From Thiohalocapsa sp. ML1 (GTDB lineage: Bacteria > Pseudomonadota > Gammaproteobacteria > Chromatiales > Chromatiaceae), in assembly GCF_001469165.1 (NCBI RefSeq), contig NZ_JABX01000001.1, positions 1 through 64,000 of the forward strand: DNA of 64,000 nucleotides, written 5' to 3'. Positions 1-8,797 of this stretch are shown one piece after another (positions within the stretch are counted from its first letter, which is position 1; every line of letters begins with the position of its first letter). The notes beneath the pieces were generated by a model. It was not told the DNA's origin, searched no databases, and worked only from the letters and a program-made list of their open reading frames with translations. A program made the translations under genes and the position numbers.

Positions 1-1068
1 CGAAGCACTAGCTTCGCCTGCGTAGTGCTGCATCAGGGCTCGGCGGATGGCAACGACTTCGCCGACGACTGCTTGTTTTCCACTCAAGAAACGTGGTCTG
101 TCCCTCTTTTCCGCTCATCAGGGCTCGGCGGATGGCAACGACTTCGCCGACGACTGCTTGTTTTCCACTCAAGAAACGTGGTCTGTCCCTCTTTTCCGCT
201 CTTTTCCGAAATCCCGAGACCGTGGTTTCGTCATCGTCATCGTCGTCGTCGTCGTCGTCGTCGCTGTCGTAATCGTGGTCGCAATCGAATGTGCGCGGTG
301 TTGACGCGGGTTGACTGGCCGCCGCACGAGCTTCGCCTGCGTAATGCCGCATCAGGGATCGGCGGATGGCAACGACTTTGCCGACGACTACTTGTTCTCC
401 ACTCAAGAAACGTGGTCTGTCCCTCTTTTCCGTGTCCCTCTTTTCCGTGTGTCCCTCTTTTCCGTGGTTTCGTCATCGTCGTCGCTGTCGTAATCGTGGT
501 CGCAATCGAATGTGCGCGGTGTTGACGCGGGTTGACTGGAGTGTTGACCTCCAGGTCAACACGGCGACAGCGCGGGAGGCACTGATGCCGCGACTGCGGA
601 GCCGACGTGGAGGTTGGCTCTTCGGCCCGCCCCGGCTTCGGCTCGGCTACGGGAGGGCACGTGCTTCGCTGCCAAGTCTCCGCCGTTCCCGCGCATCGCT
701 GGCCCGAGGCGCAGAGTGCCCTTCGATGCGCGAGCCCGCTGGCGCGGTGTCGCGAGTGAATCCGCCCGCGACGACACGAGACGGGTTCGGGACTTCCGGG
801 CCGCCGCACGAGCTTCGCCTGCGTAATGCCGCATCAGGGATCGGCGGATGGCAACGACTTTGCCGACGACTGCTTGTTTTCCACTCAAGAAACGTGGTCT
901 GTCCCTCTTTTCCCGTGCCTCTTTTCCCGCGAGCGCGTCTCGGGACTTCCGGGCCGCCGCACGAGCTTCGCCGGCGTAATGCCGCATCAGGGATCGGCGG
1001 ATGGCAACGACTTTGCCGACGACTACTTGTTCTCCACTCAAGAAACGTGGTCTGTCCCTCTTTTCCGT
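1..1068. repeat. Cluster of five ~85-115 bp direct repeats
   Basis: Five copies lie at about 1-113, 114-207, 323-462, 803-930 and 955-1068. Each carries the core GGATGGCAACGACTT, then a stretch ending in CTCAAGAAACGTGGTCTG and TCCCTCTTTTCCG. Copies 3, 4 and 5 also share a left part beginning CCGCACGAGCTTCGCC. The tail TCCCTCTTTTCCG is itself repeated two or three times after copies 2 and 3. Between copies, about 95 bp at 224-318 (a GTC/ATC triplet run followed by unique sequence) is repeated at 466-538. A palindrome, TTGACCTCCAGGTCAA, sits at 543-558. Open frames through these copies repeat the same peptides and are not taken as genes. Origin is unknown; similar tails occur near REP-associated transposases in my recollection, but no transposase is present here. 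Confidence 0.85.
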
Positions 1069-2041
1069 GCAGCACCTCGCCGATCTCGAAGTCCGCGTCG
1101 TCGTCGTCGCGCCAATAGCCGCCGCCGATGTGCTCGGCCGAGCCGCTCTCGCTGATGGTGAGCATTGCGAGCTGCAGGTCGCAATCGGCATCGGCGGCGG
1201 CACCGAGCATGACGCCGGCCATGGCGGCGTCGACGCCCTTCAGCGCCGCGAAGCCGAGCTCCGCCTCGGTGTAGCTGTGCTCCAGCGGGCAGATGAGCTT
1301 GTGCGGCATGTCGGCGCCCGGATCGGCCGCGGCCCAGTCCCGCAGCAGTGCGGCGAGCTCGCCGCGCTCGCGGTCGTGGTCCGGCACCTGCGGCAGGGGG
1401 CCGCCGTCGCGACGCAGCAGGTTGTAGACGAGCACGCAGCGATGACCGGCGGTGACCGGCAGCACCTCGTGCCGGCAGTCGGCGTAGAAGGCGGCGTAGG
1501 CCAGCTCGGAGGGCTCGTCGCGGTGCAGATCAACCGTGGCTTCGTGGTGCTTGTGGCGGATCACGAGCTCGCCGCCGCTGTACGCCGAGGGCAGCGCAAG
1601 CACGAGAGTCCCGAACATGCCGGGGGCCTTCTCGCTGTCGCGGTGGCTGACGAAGAAAGCGCCGGCGTCGTAGATCAGGAGCTTGTACAGCTCCGCCTCC
1701 ACCACGCCGTGGACACCGAGCCCGCCGGTCACGGCGCGCAGGATGCGGGCGAGGCCATCGGCCCAGCGTTTGCCTTCCAGGCGGATGCGGCCGGCATCGA
1801 TCTGCCACGTGCGCCGCACGTCGGTATCCACCAGGGTCTCGGTGCCGCGGCCGTAGGGCGCCTGCTCGGCGACGGCGAGGAGCTGCTCCGCCTGCGCGGG
1901 CAGCAGCGGCAGCGCCACGGTGCCGACGCCCGCGACGCTGAGGCGCGGGGGATACATGTCGATAGTGCCGGCGGCGAAGTAGTCGCCGGGGCGGTCGATG
2001 CGCGCCAGGATCTCGGCGAAGGCGTGCTGAAGGCTGGGCAT
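647..2041 (-). CDS. 2OG-Fe(II) oxygenase, C-terminus replaced by repeat DNA
   Basis: Predicted iron- and 2-oxoglutarate-dependent dioxygenase of the prolyl-4-hydroxylase-like type. The visible iron site is H-x-D in the motif SHRDSEKAPGMFGTL (about residue 130) with a distal H in CRHEVLPVTAGHR, whose Arg fits the 2-oxoglutarate contact. The start ATG at 2041 opens the well-formed protein; the frame is open further upstream but that sequence does not look coding. Authentic protein ends near residue 324 (base ~1069): from there the frame runs directly into the repeat cluster and reads repeat-derived Arg-rich peptide to a stop at 647. Relatives I know of are much longer, so the gene has probably lost its 3' part. 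The catalytic core is complete and could still be active. Neighbour pabB is upstream on the same strand; no functional link is evident. Confidence 0.7.
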   Translation of the reverse strand: MPSLQHAFAEILARIDRPGDYFAAGTIDMYPPRLSVAGVGTVALPLLPAQAEQLLAVAEQAPYGRGTETLVDTDVRRTWQIDAGRIRLEGKRWADGLARILRAVTGGLGVHGVVEAELYKLLIYDAGAFFVSHRDSEKAPGMFGTLVLALPSAYSGGELVIRHKHHEATVDLHRDEPSELAYAAFYADCRHEVLPVTAGHRCVLVYNLLRRDGGPLPQVPDHDRERGELAALLRDWAAADPGADMPHKLICPLEHSYTEAELGFAALKGVDAAMAGVMLGAAADADCDLQLAMLTISESGSAEHIGGGYWRDDDDADFEIGEVLHGKEGQTTFLEWRTSSRRQSRCHPPIPDAALRRRSSCGGPEVPRRARGKRGTGKEGQTTFLEWKTSSRRQSRCHPPIPDAALRRRSSCGGPEVPNPSRVVAGGFTRDTAPAGSRIEGHSAPRASDARERRRLGSEARALP

Positions 2042-2222
2042 GGGCAGAACTCCGTCGCAATTGCGCCTCGGTGTGTGCGAGCCTACCGGCTCGCCGGTGC
2101 GCCGGTCGAGCCCCGCGCGTCGAGCAGCCCGCATGCGCGGGTCCGCGTTGCGCTGAAGGCGTCGGCGGTCGGCCAAGCGAAGCGCAAGCCCCGAGGCGGG
2201 CCCGCGGCTTGCCTTGGCGAAT

Positions 2223-3704
2223 TCAGTCTGCAGCGGCCCTCTGCTGCGGACCACGGCGCATCCTTGCCGTCGCGTCCGCCGGACGCGACCCGGTGGCGTA
2301 CGCGTCGGCAGCAGCCGGGCGCGACTCTGCGGCGCCGAGCTCCGCCGCCAGCTCCAGCATCGCCCGCGCCTTGAGTCCGATCTCGGCCCATTCGGCGTCG
2401 CAGTCGGAGTCCGCGATGAGCCCACCGCCGGCGCGGAAGTCGAGCACGCCGCCGGCGACGCCGGCGGTGCGGATGGCGATGCTGGTATCCATGGCGCCGT
2501 CGAAGCCGACATAGCCGATGGCGCCGCAGTAGACGCCGCGGGGAGCGCCCTCCAGCGCGTCGATGATCTGCATGGTGCGGATCTTCGGCGCGCCGGTGAT
2601 GGAGCCGCCGGGGAATGCGGCGCGGAGCAGCGACAGCGCGTCGGCGTCGGCGCGGAGCCGGCCGGTGACGGTGCTGACCAGATGGTGCACGCCGGGGTAG
2701 GACTCGACCTTGAAGAGCTCGGGCACCTTGACACTGCCGGTCTCGCAGCAGCGGCCGAGATCGTTGCGCAGCAGATCGACAATCATCAGGTTCTCGGCGC
2801 GGTCCTTCGGGCTCGCTGCCAGCGCCGCCGCCAGCGCCCGGTCCCGGGCCGAGTCTGGGTCGCGCGCCGCGGTGCCCTTGATGGGGCGGGTCTCGACCCG
2901 GCCGTCGCGCACGGCCAGAAATCGCTCCGGCGACGCGGACAAGACCTGCACGCCCGGCGTGTTGAGGTAGGCCGCGAAGGGCGCCGGGCTGAGCGCCTTG
3001 AGCCGCCGGTAGGCGCCCCAGGGGCAGCCGGCGACCGGCACCTGCCAGCGCCGGGCGAGGTTCACCTGATAGCAGTCGCCGGCGCGGATGAAGCGCTGCA
3101 CCGCGGCGAAGCGCTCGCCGTAGGCGGCCCAGTCCAGGTCGGTGACCAGCGGCCCGGTGGCGCGAAAGGTCCGCGCCGGTGCCGCCTCTGTGCCCTCGGC
3201 GAGGCGCCGCAGCCGCCGACAGGGCGGGTCGGCCGGGTCGCCGCGGCCGACGAGCCAGCTCGCGCGCGCTTGGTGATCGATGACCAGCGCCCAGTCGTAG
3301 ACGCCGACGGCCATTTGCGGCGCGCCGGCGGGCAGCCTGCTGAACGGTCCCAGGCGCTCGAAGCGGCGCGCGAGGTCGTAGCCGAACCAGCCGATGGCGC
3401 CGCCGACGAAGGGCAGCGCCGGACCCGGAGCCGGACCCAAGTCGGCGCCGAGGGCATCGCGCAGCAGCGCGATGGGGTCCGCGGTGGAGCGATGCGTCCG
3501 CTTACCGCTGCGGATCTCGGTCAGAGGTCCGACGGTGCGCAGCGTGACGCGCGGTGCCAGCGCGACGATGTCCCAGCGCCCGCCGGCCGCGCAGCCCGCA
3601 TTGCTGTCCAGAAACACCGCCCAGGGCTCCCCCGCCACGGGCTCGAACAGCGCCGCCGTATCCGCACGGTAAGGCAGCGCCTCAAGACGATAGGCTGGGC
3701 TCAT
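2223..3704 (-). CDS. pabB: Aminodeoxychorismate synthase component I (PabB)
   Basis: Aminates chorismate to 4-amino-4-deoxychorismate, the first dedicated step of p-aminobenzoate and folate synthesis, normally with ammonia from the glutaminase PabA, which is not in this window. The protein (493 aa from the ATG at 3704) has the chorismate-binding fold: PIKGT at about residues 275-279, whose Lys is typical of PabB where anthranilate synthase has Ala, then ENLMIVDLLRNDLGR and FPGGSITGAPK near residue 364. A TTG eight codons further upstream is an alternative start, but the ATG has GGAAG about 11 bases before it. The C-terminal ~25 residues are Ala/Arg-rich and look less conserved. It is followed by the oxygenase gene and preceded by glgA, separated by a GGGCCGA-type repeat. 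Confidence 0.93.
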   Translation of the reverse strand: MSPAYRLEALPYRADTAALFEPVAGEPWAVFLDSNAGCAAGGRWDIVALAPRVTLRTVGPLTEIRSGKRTHRSTADPIALLRDALGADLGPAPGPALPFVGGAIGWFGYDLARRFERLGPFSRLPAGAPQMAVGVYDWALVIDHQARASWLVGRGDPADPPCRRLRRLAEGTEAAPARTFRATGPLVTDLDWAAYGERFAAVQRFIRAGDCYQVNLARRWQVPVAGCPWGAYRRLKALSPAPFAAYLNTPGVQVLSASPERFLAVRDGRVETRPIKGTAARDPDSARDRALAAALAASPKDRAENLMIVDLLRNDLGRCCETGSVKVPELFKVESYPGVHHLVSTVTGRLRADADALSLLRAAFPGGSITGAPKIRTMQIIDALEGAPRGVYCGAIGYVGFDGAMDTSIAIRTAGVAGGVLDFRAGGGLIADSDCDAEWAEIGLKARAMLELAAELGAAESRPAAADAYATGSRPADATARMRRGPQQRAAAD

Positions 3705-3752
3705 GGCGTCGAACACTTCCGGCAGCAAGCGGCGGCCGTGCCGACTCGGCGC

Positions 3753-3793
3753 AACCTCGGCCCTCGGCCCTCGGCCCTCGGCCCTCGGCCCTT
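3753..3793. repeat. GGGCCGA heptamer array (half hairpin)
   Basis: Five near-perfect copies of the heptamer CCTCGGC in tandem fill the gap between glgA and pabB and reach the glgA stop. This is one arm of the palindromic heptamer arrays found throughout the window; here only one arm is present, so no hairpin is expected. Confidence 0.8.
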
Positions 3794-5258
3794 AGGCTCT
3801 AATATGGTTGTAAATGTCCAGATAGTGCTGCCCCGGACCGTTCCAAGAGTGATCCTGGCGCATGCCGTTGACGCGCAGTTGCCGGAAATACTCCGGAAAG
3901 CGCTTCCAGAGCCCGATGGCGCGGCCGAGGGCGCCTTCCATCCCCGCGTAGGTGTAGTCGTCGAAGACGTAGCCGTTGCGGTGCTCGAAGGGCCGGTCTG
4001 AATAGTTGGCGTCGAACACGGTGTCCGCGAGCCCGCCGACGCGCCGCGCAATGGGCACGCAGCCGTATTTCATCGCGATCATCTGCGTGAGGCCGCAGGG
4101 CTCGTAGACGCTCGGGATCAGGATCATGTCGGCGCCGGCGTAGATGAGATGCGCCAGGTCCTCGTCGTAACCCAGCTCCAGGTGGCAGTCCGGGCTCGCA
4201 TCCATCTCGTGCTTGATCTGCCAGAAGTCGGCGTTCACGGCCGGCTCCGGCGCGCTGCCGAGCAGCACGAACTGGCAGCCCTGGGCGAGGGCGTAGTAGA
4301 TGCCGTGGCGGATCAGCTCCACGCCCTTTTGCCGGTCGAGCCGGCTGACGACGGCGACGACGGGCTTGAACACGTCCGTGAGGCCGGTGCGCGCGCGCAG
4401 CGCCGCCTTGCACTTGGCCTTGGCGGGCAGGCTGTCCGGGCCGTAGTTGGCCGGCAGGTGCGGGTCGATCTCGGGGTTCCAGGTGTTGTAGTCGATGCCG
4501 TTCAGCACGCCGCCGAACTTGCGATCGTGCACCTTCAGCAGCCCTTGCAGGCCCATGCCCTGCTCCGTGTGCTGGATCTCCCAGGCGTAGCGCGGCGATA
4601 CCGTGGTGACGAAGTTCGAGAACACGATGCCGCCCTTCATCAGGTTCACCTCGGCCGGATTGCCGGGTGCCTGCAGCCGCTCCGGGACCATGAGCCGGCC
4701 GACATCGAGGCGGTTCATCCGCAGCACGTGCGGCGCCACCCAGCCCTGATGGCCCATGTTGTGCAGCGAGTAGCAGGCGCGGCTGTGGCCCATGCCGAGC
4801 CCGGCGTAGATCTCGTACAGCAGCACCGGCATGAGGCCGGTATGCCAGTCGTTGCAATGGATGATGTCCGGGCGCCGGCCGGACTTGTACAAGAACTCCA
4901 TGGCCGCCCGGGAGAAGAACGCGAAGCGGTCGGCGTCGTCGGCGTCGCCGTAGATCTTGCCGCGGTTAAAAAAGCCGTGCTCGGAGTGGGCGTCGATGAA
5001 GAAGCAGTTGAGCCCGTCCACCTCGCCGTACTCGACGTCGCAGTGGATGGCCTTGTCGTAGAAGGGCACCCACAGGTCGCGGTAGACCTTGTGCATGCCA
5101 CCGATGCGGTCGAAGCGGAGCGTGTCGTACTTCGGCAGCACGATCTCCACGTGGTTGCCGCGGATGGACAGCTCGCGCCCCAGGCCGTGCACGAAGTCGC
5201 CGAGCCCACCGGCCTTGGCGACGGGGGCACATTCGGGGCTGGCCATGACGATGTACAT
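3792..5258 (-). CDS. glgA: Glycogen synthase (ADP-glucose type, GT5)
   Basis: Transfers glucose from ADP-glucose to the growing alpha-1,4-glucan. The 488-residue protein begins with the GT5 start region and the ADP-glucose-binding motif KAGGLGD at residues 15-21. The C-terminal domain carries EPCGLTQMIAMKYG from residue 386, the retaining glycosyltransferase glutamate region. Length matches the family. The ATG at 5258 is preceded by AAGGAACG as ribosome-binding site. It is the last gene of a minus-strand glycogen group (glgX, GH57, DUF4912-like, glgA); its substrate would come from glgC at 32.6 kb. Confidence 0.96.
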   Translation of the reverse strand: MYIVMASPECAPVAKAGGLGDFVHGLGRELSIRGNHVEIVLPKYDTLRFDRIGGMHKVYRDLWVPFYDKAIHCDVEYGEVDGLNCFFIDAHSEHGFFNRGKIYGDADDADRFAFFSRAAMEFLYKSGRRPDIIHCNDWHTGLMPVLLYEIYAGLGMGHSRACYSLHNMGHQGWVAPHVLRMNRLDVGRLMVPERLQAPGNPAEVNLMKGGIVFSNFVTTVSPRYAWEIQHTEQGMGLQGLLKVHDRKFGGVLNGIDYNTWNPEIDPHLPANYGPDSLPAKAKCKAALRARTGLTDVFKPVVAVVSRLDRQKGVELIRHGIYYALAQGCQFVLLGSAPEPAVNADFWQIKHEMDASPDCHLELGYDEDLAHLIYAGADMILIPSVYEPCGLTQMIAMKYGCVPIARRVGGLADTVFDANYSDRPFEHRNGYVFDDYTYAGMEGALGRAIGLWKRFPEYFRQLRVNGMRQDHSWNGPGQHYLDIYNHIRA

Positions 5259-5473
5259 AGGGCGTTCCTTGTGGCGCTCCTTGGCTGCAAGCTTGGGACG
5301 CGCTGCGGGATGCGGCGCTGGCGTTGAGACTGCCCGACATCGGCGCCGGGAGCGCGGAAGGTCAGCGGCGGGAATAGCCGCCGATTATACGCGCCGCCGC
5401 GGGGCGTCTGTCGGCGCGCTGCCTGCGCCCGCAGAGCAGGCGGACCCGACGCCGCCGATCGGGCTCGGCACGA

Positions 5474-6601
5474 TCAGGTCTCGCCGTCGGGGCGCGGCGC
5501 CACCGGCAGGTGCGGCAGCGCCCCGAGCACACGCTGCACCAGGCCGGGCTCGCGGATCGGGATGCGCAAGACGAAACGCCCGCCAGGGCCGACTTGGTAG
5601 GCGTGGCCGCCCAGATCAAGCACGGTGCCCGGCGGCGCACTGCCGTGCACCACCAGCTCCGCGTGCAGGCTGGCATCGGCGTCGGGCCGGCGCAAGGGGC
5701 CGCTGCCGGCCACCGGGCCGGCAGCGGGCGCGGCCGGGCCGCCGGCGGGACCAACGCGAGCCGCAACGGCTGCTGGCCGCTGCCGCAAGCGCGGCACGAC
5801 GCCGCCGGGCGGCGGCTCCTCGGGCGCGCGCAGGGCGCCCGGCGGCAGGCCCTCGGCCGGGCTGCTGACGGCGGCCGCGGTCCCGATGTCCAAGCCGAGG
5901 TGCAAGGCGGCAGGCGAGGTCGGCAGCGCTTGCGTGGCAGCGTCGGCATCGACGGCCAGCGTGCCGCCGAGTGCCGCGATCTCGGCCAGCAGCGACAGCA
6001 CCGGCTCGACCAGTGGGAACTCGGCGGCCAGGCCCCACACCGGCGCGGGCGCCTTGGTCTGCGCTGCCGTGGGCTGGCCCGCCGCGTCCGCCGCCGGCAA
6101 CGCCTGGTCGTCCTGCGCCGCGGGCGCTGCCTCGGGCGCGCTCGGCACCGCGGCATCGGCATGCAGAAACTCGACCCCCACGGGCACGGCCGCCGGCAGG
6201 CCGTTGGAGCGGGCGATGAGCATCCAGCCGCCGCTGTCACCGGCGAGCCCGATCTCGGCGCGCAGCAGCCCGTCCCCGCCGGTGCCGTCGTAGTGCGCGA
6301 GGCCGCCCTGCGCGGCGGCGTCGTCGCCGAGCTCCGCATTGGCGATGACCTGATCGGCGCCGTCCCTGCCGCTACGATGCAGCCGCAGCACCGGGCGCGC
6401 CTCGGCGCCGGCGAAGGCGGCACGGGCGTGGGCGATGTCCGCGGGGTCGATGCGCCAGCGCAGATCGACGGCGCCGCCCTCGGTCTGATACAGCACCAGG
6501 CTCGTACCGGCCGCGGTGTCTGGAAACGGACCCTCGGCGTGGGCGTCGTCTAGGCTCGGATCGAACGGCGCCGGCGGCTCGTCGCCGTGATCAGTGCTCA
6601 C
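5474..6601 (-). CDS. DUF4912-like protein in glycogen cluster
   Basis: Protein of 375 residues with an N-terminal domain (about 35-165) resembling DUF4912, with patterns such as LVLYQTEGGAVDLRW and PVLRLHRSG, an Ala/Pro-rich linker (about 165-290), and a C-terminal block containing VLDLGGHAYQVGPGGRF and LRIPIREPG. No signal peptide or membrane segment is seen and no catalytic motif is recognised. It lies 42 bp after the GH57 gene and 215 bp before glgA on the same strand, so it is probably co-expressed with glycogen enzymes; a carbohydrate-binding or scaffold role is a guess. Domain assignment is from pattern memory and moderately sure. Confidence 0.65.
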   Translation of the reverse strand: MSTDHGDEPPAPFDPSLDDAHAEGPFPDTAAGTSLVLYQTEGGAVDLRWRIDPADIAHARAAFAGAEARPVLRLHRSGRDGADQVIANAELGDDAAAQGGLAHYDGTGGDGLLRAEIGLAGDSGGWMLIARSNGLPAAVPVGVEFLHADAAVPSAPEAAPAAQDDQALPAADAAGQPTAAQTKAPAPVWGLAAEFPLVEPVLSLLAEIAALGGTLAVDADAATQALPTSPAALHLGLDIGTAAAVSSPAEGLPPGALRAPEEPPPGGVVPRLRQRPAAVAARVGPAGGPAAPAAGPVAGSGPLRRPDADASLHAELVVHGSAPPGTVLDLGGHAYQVGPGGRFVLRIPIREPGLVQRVLGALPHLPVAPRPDGET

Positions 6602-6643
6602 CTTGTGCTCCGCACGCCGGGGTTGGTCGCGTCAGCGGGCCGG

Positions 6644-8434
6644 TCAGGGTCCGTTCCCCGGTTTCTTCTTGTTCGCCGGGGGCTTGTCCTTCGGTTTGCC
6701 CTTGCCGCCCGGCACCGGCGGCGCTGCCTGCCGGGGCGACGCGGGTTTCGCCTTTCTGCCGGCAACGGCGTTGGTCTTCTGCGTCGGCGGTGGCGCGTCG
6801 CCGGGCGACGGTTCGACCTTGGCTGGGTCCGGGGCAGGTGTGCTCGCGACGGCTTTGGGCTCGTCGGTGGGCTCGGCCATGCCGGTTGCCGCGGGCTGGA
6901 CGGCCGGGGCGGCGTCCGCTGCCTTGGCGGCTGCGGGAGCGGTCGCAGCCTTCGCCGGCGTCGCGGGCTCGGCGGGGGCCGGCGGCGCCGCCGCTGGCGT
7001 CGGGGCTGGTTCTCCTTGCCGCGCGGCTGCTGGCGGCGGGGCGTTGTCGGCAGCCGCCTGGTCTGCGCCGGGCTTGGTGAGCTTGGTGGGCTCTGCGGGC
7101 TTGGCAGCGCCAGCCGCCTCGGCGCTTGGCGCGGCGGGCTCGGCAGCGCCAGTGGCGCCGGCACTTAGCTCGGCGGACTGCTCGGCGCTCGGGCGCACCT
7201 GCTCCGGCGCGGGCTCCGGAACGGCCTTGGCCTTGGCCGCAGCCGGCACGACCGGCGCCTCCGGTTGTTCCCCAGCCGCCTGCTCCAGGCCGTTAATGAG
7301 GCCGGCGGCGGCGTCCGTCAGTTCCGCGAGCTTCGGCAGCCAGTCGTCGCCCCAGAACAAATAGCAGCTCGTCTGCGACTCCAGCACCAGCCGGCGGGCG
7401 CGGGCCAGGGTGCCGGCGTCGGCGCGCCCGCGATCGTGCAGGTCCCACCAACGCCGGCTCAGCGCGCGCACTGTCTCGGCGCCGTGCCGCTGGCCGTCGG
7501 AGCCCGCCCATTGCGACAGGTCGAAGCCGGAGGTCGAGCCGACGTTCCAGGCGCCGGTCTGCACATGGGCATGGGCGCTTGCGGGATGGGCGGCGAGGTA
7601 ATCGCTCAAGCCCACCGGGCGGATCGGGTACTCGCCGCCGCGCACGTGCTCCATGTAGGGCGCAAAGTAGTGGCCGAAGAAGCCGGAGCCCTCGTGCGTC
7701 TGCCGGAACCAGCCGCCGTTCTCGCCGTCGGACCAGGTGGTGCAGAGCCTGGGCTCGTGCGGGCGCGGCGAGAAGCGGCAGCGGTGCGTCACCTCGTGCG
7801 CGAACCAGGTCGCGTCGAGCCCGCTCTCCTGCGCGTTGGAGACATCGCGGTCGCGCGGCACCACGGTAATGCAGTCGCCGTCGTGGCAGGCAAGATAGGG
7901 CCGGAATACGTCGGTGACGCCGTCCTCGGGGTGCACATGCACGCCGTCGACCACCACGTACTCGTAGCCAGCCCGCACCAGCGCCGGGATCATCTCCATC
8001 GAGAAGGCCATCTCCGGCGGCCAGAAGCCGCGCGGCGCACGGCCGAAGATCTCCGCCATGAGCTCCCGCCCGGTGCGCAACTGCTCTTCCCAGTCCGCCG
8101 GCGGGATCAGCGGGAAGATCGGGTGGAAGTAGCCCATGCCGATGAGCTCGATGTTCGGCGTGCTGCGGTAAGCATCGAGCATCGCCGGGATGTCGATGAT
8201 GTGCCGATAGCGATCGACGATGGCCGGGTCCCGGAACTGCTCCAGCAGGATGCCCGAAAAGCCGACGTGCAGGTGGCCCACATCGGCATACTGCTGCGCA
8301 TAGCGGGTCGGCCGCTCGTAACAGCGGATGATCTGCTCGGCCTCCCAAGGGTTGGCCTCGATGAGCAGGGCCAGGTTGCCGGGCGGCTGGTGCATGTGCA
8401 GCCCGAGCGCGTGAAAGATATTGGTGTCCAGCAT
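6644..8434 (-). CDS. Glycoside hydrolase family 57 protein with disordered tail
   Basis: The first ~390 residues look like a GH57 alpha-glucan enzyme (amylase or branching-enzyme type). It opens with HALGLHMHQPPGNL, the family's N-terminal HQP motif, and includes GFWPPEMAFSMEMIP, a plausible nucleophile region, and TTWSDGENGGWF, a plausible acid/base region. The remaining ~200 residues are Ala/Pro/Glu-rich low complexity ending in a Lys-rich stretch (GKGKPKDKPPANKKKPG), likely disordered. The ATG at 8434 is chosen because the protein becomes family-like there; upstream sequence does not. Between glgX and the DUF4912-like gene it most likely acts on glycogen, and no GH13 branching enzyme (glgB) is seen here, so it could be the branching enzyme. 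Exact activity is uncertain. Confidence 0.85.
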   Translation of the reverse strand: MLDTNIFHALGLHMHQPPGNLALLIEANPWEAEQIIRCYERPTRYAQQYADVGHLHVGFSGILLEQFRDPAIVDRYRHIIDIPAMLDAYRSTPNIELIGMGYFHPIFPLIPPADWEEQLRTGRELMAEIFGRAPRGFWPPEMAFSMEMIPALVRAGYEYVVVDGVHVHPEDGVTDVFRPYLACHDGDCITVVPRDRDVSNAQESGLDATWFAHEVTHRCRFSPRPHEPRLCTTWSDGENGGWFRQTHEGSGFFGHYFAPYMEHVRGGEYPIRPVGLSDYLAAHPASAHAHVQTGAWNVGSTSGFDLSQWAGSDGQRHGAETVRALSRRWWDLHDRGRADAGTLARARRLVLESQTSCYLFWGDDWLPKLAELTDAAAGLINGLEQAAGEQPEAPVVPAAAKAKAVPEPAPEQVRPSAEQSAELSAGATGAAEPAAPSAEAAGAAKPAEPTKLTKPGADQAAADNAPPPAAARQGEPAPTPAAAPPAPAEPATPAKAATAPAAAKAADAAPAVQPAATGMAEPTDEPKAVASTPAPDPAKVEPSPGDAPPPTQKTNAVAGRKAKPASPRQAAPPVPGGKGKPKDKPPANKKKPGNGP

Positions 8435-8797
8435 CAGGGCATGGAAGCAAACAGAGCAAACGGGAATTGTGCCCGATCGGGCGGGGAATTGGCGAGATCG
8501 CGCGGCTCCGGGTCGTCTACCGGCTCGCCAAACGCTACGCCCCGACGGCGGACCGGAGCAGTTCGGATGTTGGGTCACCCGACGCTAGTCCAGCCCCGCC
8601 ATGGCGTCAACTGCGACAACACGGCGACAGGGCCGAGGGCCGAGGGCCGAGGGCCGAGGAGGGCACCCTGCACGCTTGCACCCGCCCCCCTGCACTTTTG
8701 CACTTTTGCGCTTTTGCGCTTTTGCGCTTTTGCACTTTTGCACTTTTGCAACCTGCACCCCGCCCGCTGGCCCCCTTCACACTTCACACTTCAAACT
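8435..8797. repeat. Repeat-filled gap between glgX and GH57 genes
   Basis: No gene is seen. The gap holds a run of four GGGCCGA heptamers at 8631-8661, an 8-bp tandem repeat (TGCACTTT/TGCGCTTT, about seven units) at 8691-8750, and a short AACTTCAA/CACTTCA-type repeat at 8770-8806 that runs into the glgX stop codon. Confidence 0.85.

Noticed and set aside
1-1068. CRISPR array
   Set aside because: Repeats are too long and irregularly spaced, spacers are not uniform, and no cas genes are present.
1-1203. Overlapping frames on both strands, including an Asp-rich peptide on the minus strand
   Set aside because: They are translations of the repeat cluster and GTC triplet run; the same peptides recur with each repeat copy, there is no ribosome site and no family match.
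2042-2782. Upstream extension of the oxygenase frame to 2782
   Set aside because: It overlaps pabB on the same strand in another frame and is Arg/Ala/Ser-rich noise; the protein becomes family-like only at 2041.
1001-4001. Long plus-strand frames (about 450-600 codons) opposite the oxygenase and pabB
   Set aside because: High-GC antisense shadows of well-supported minus-strand genes.
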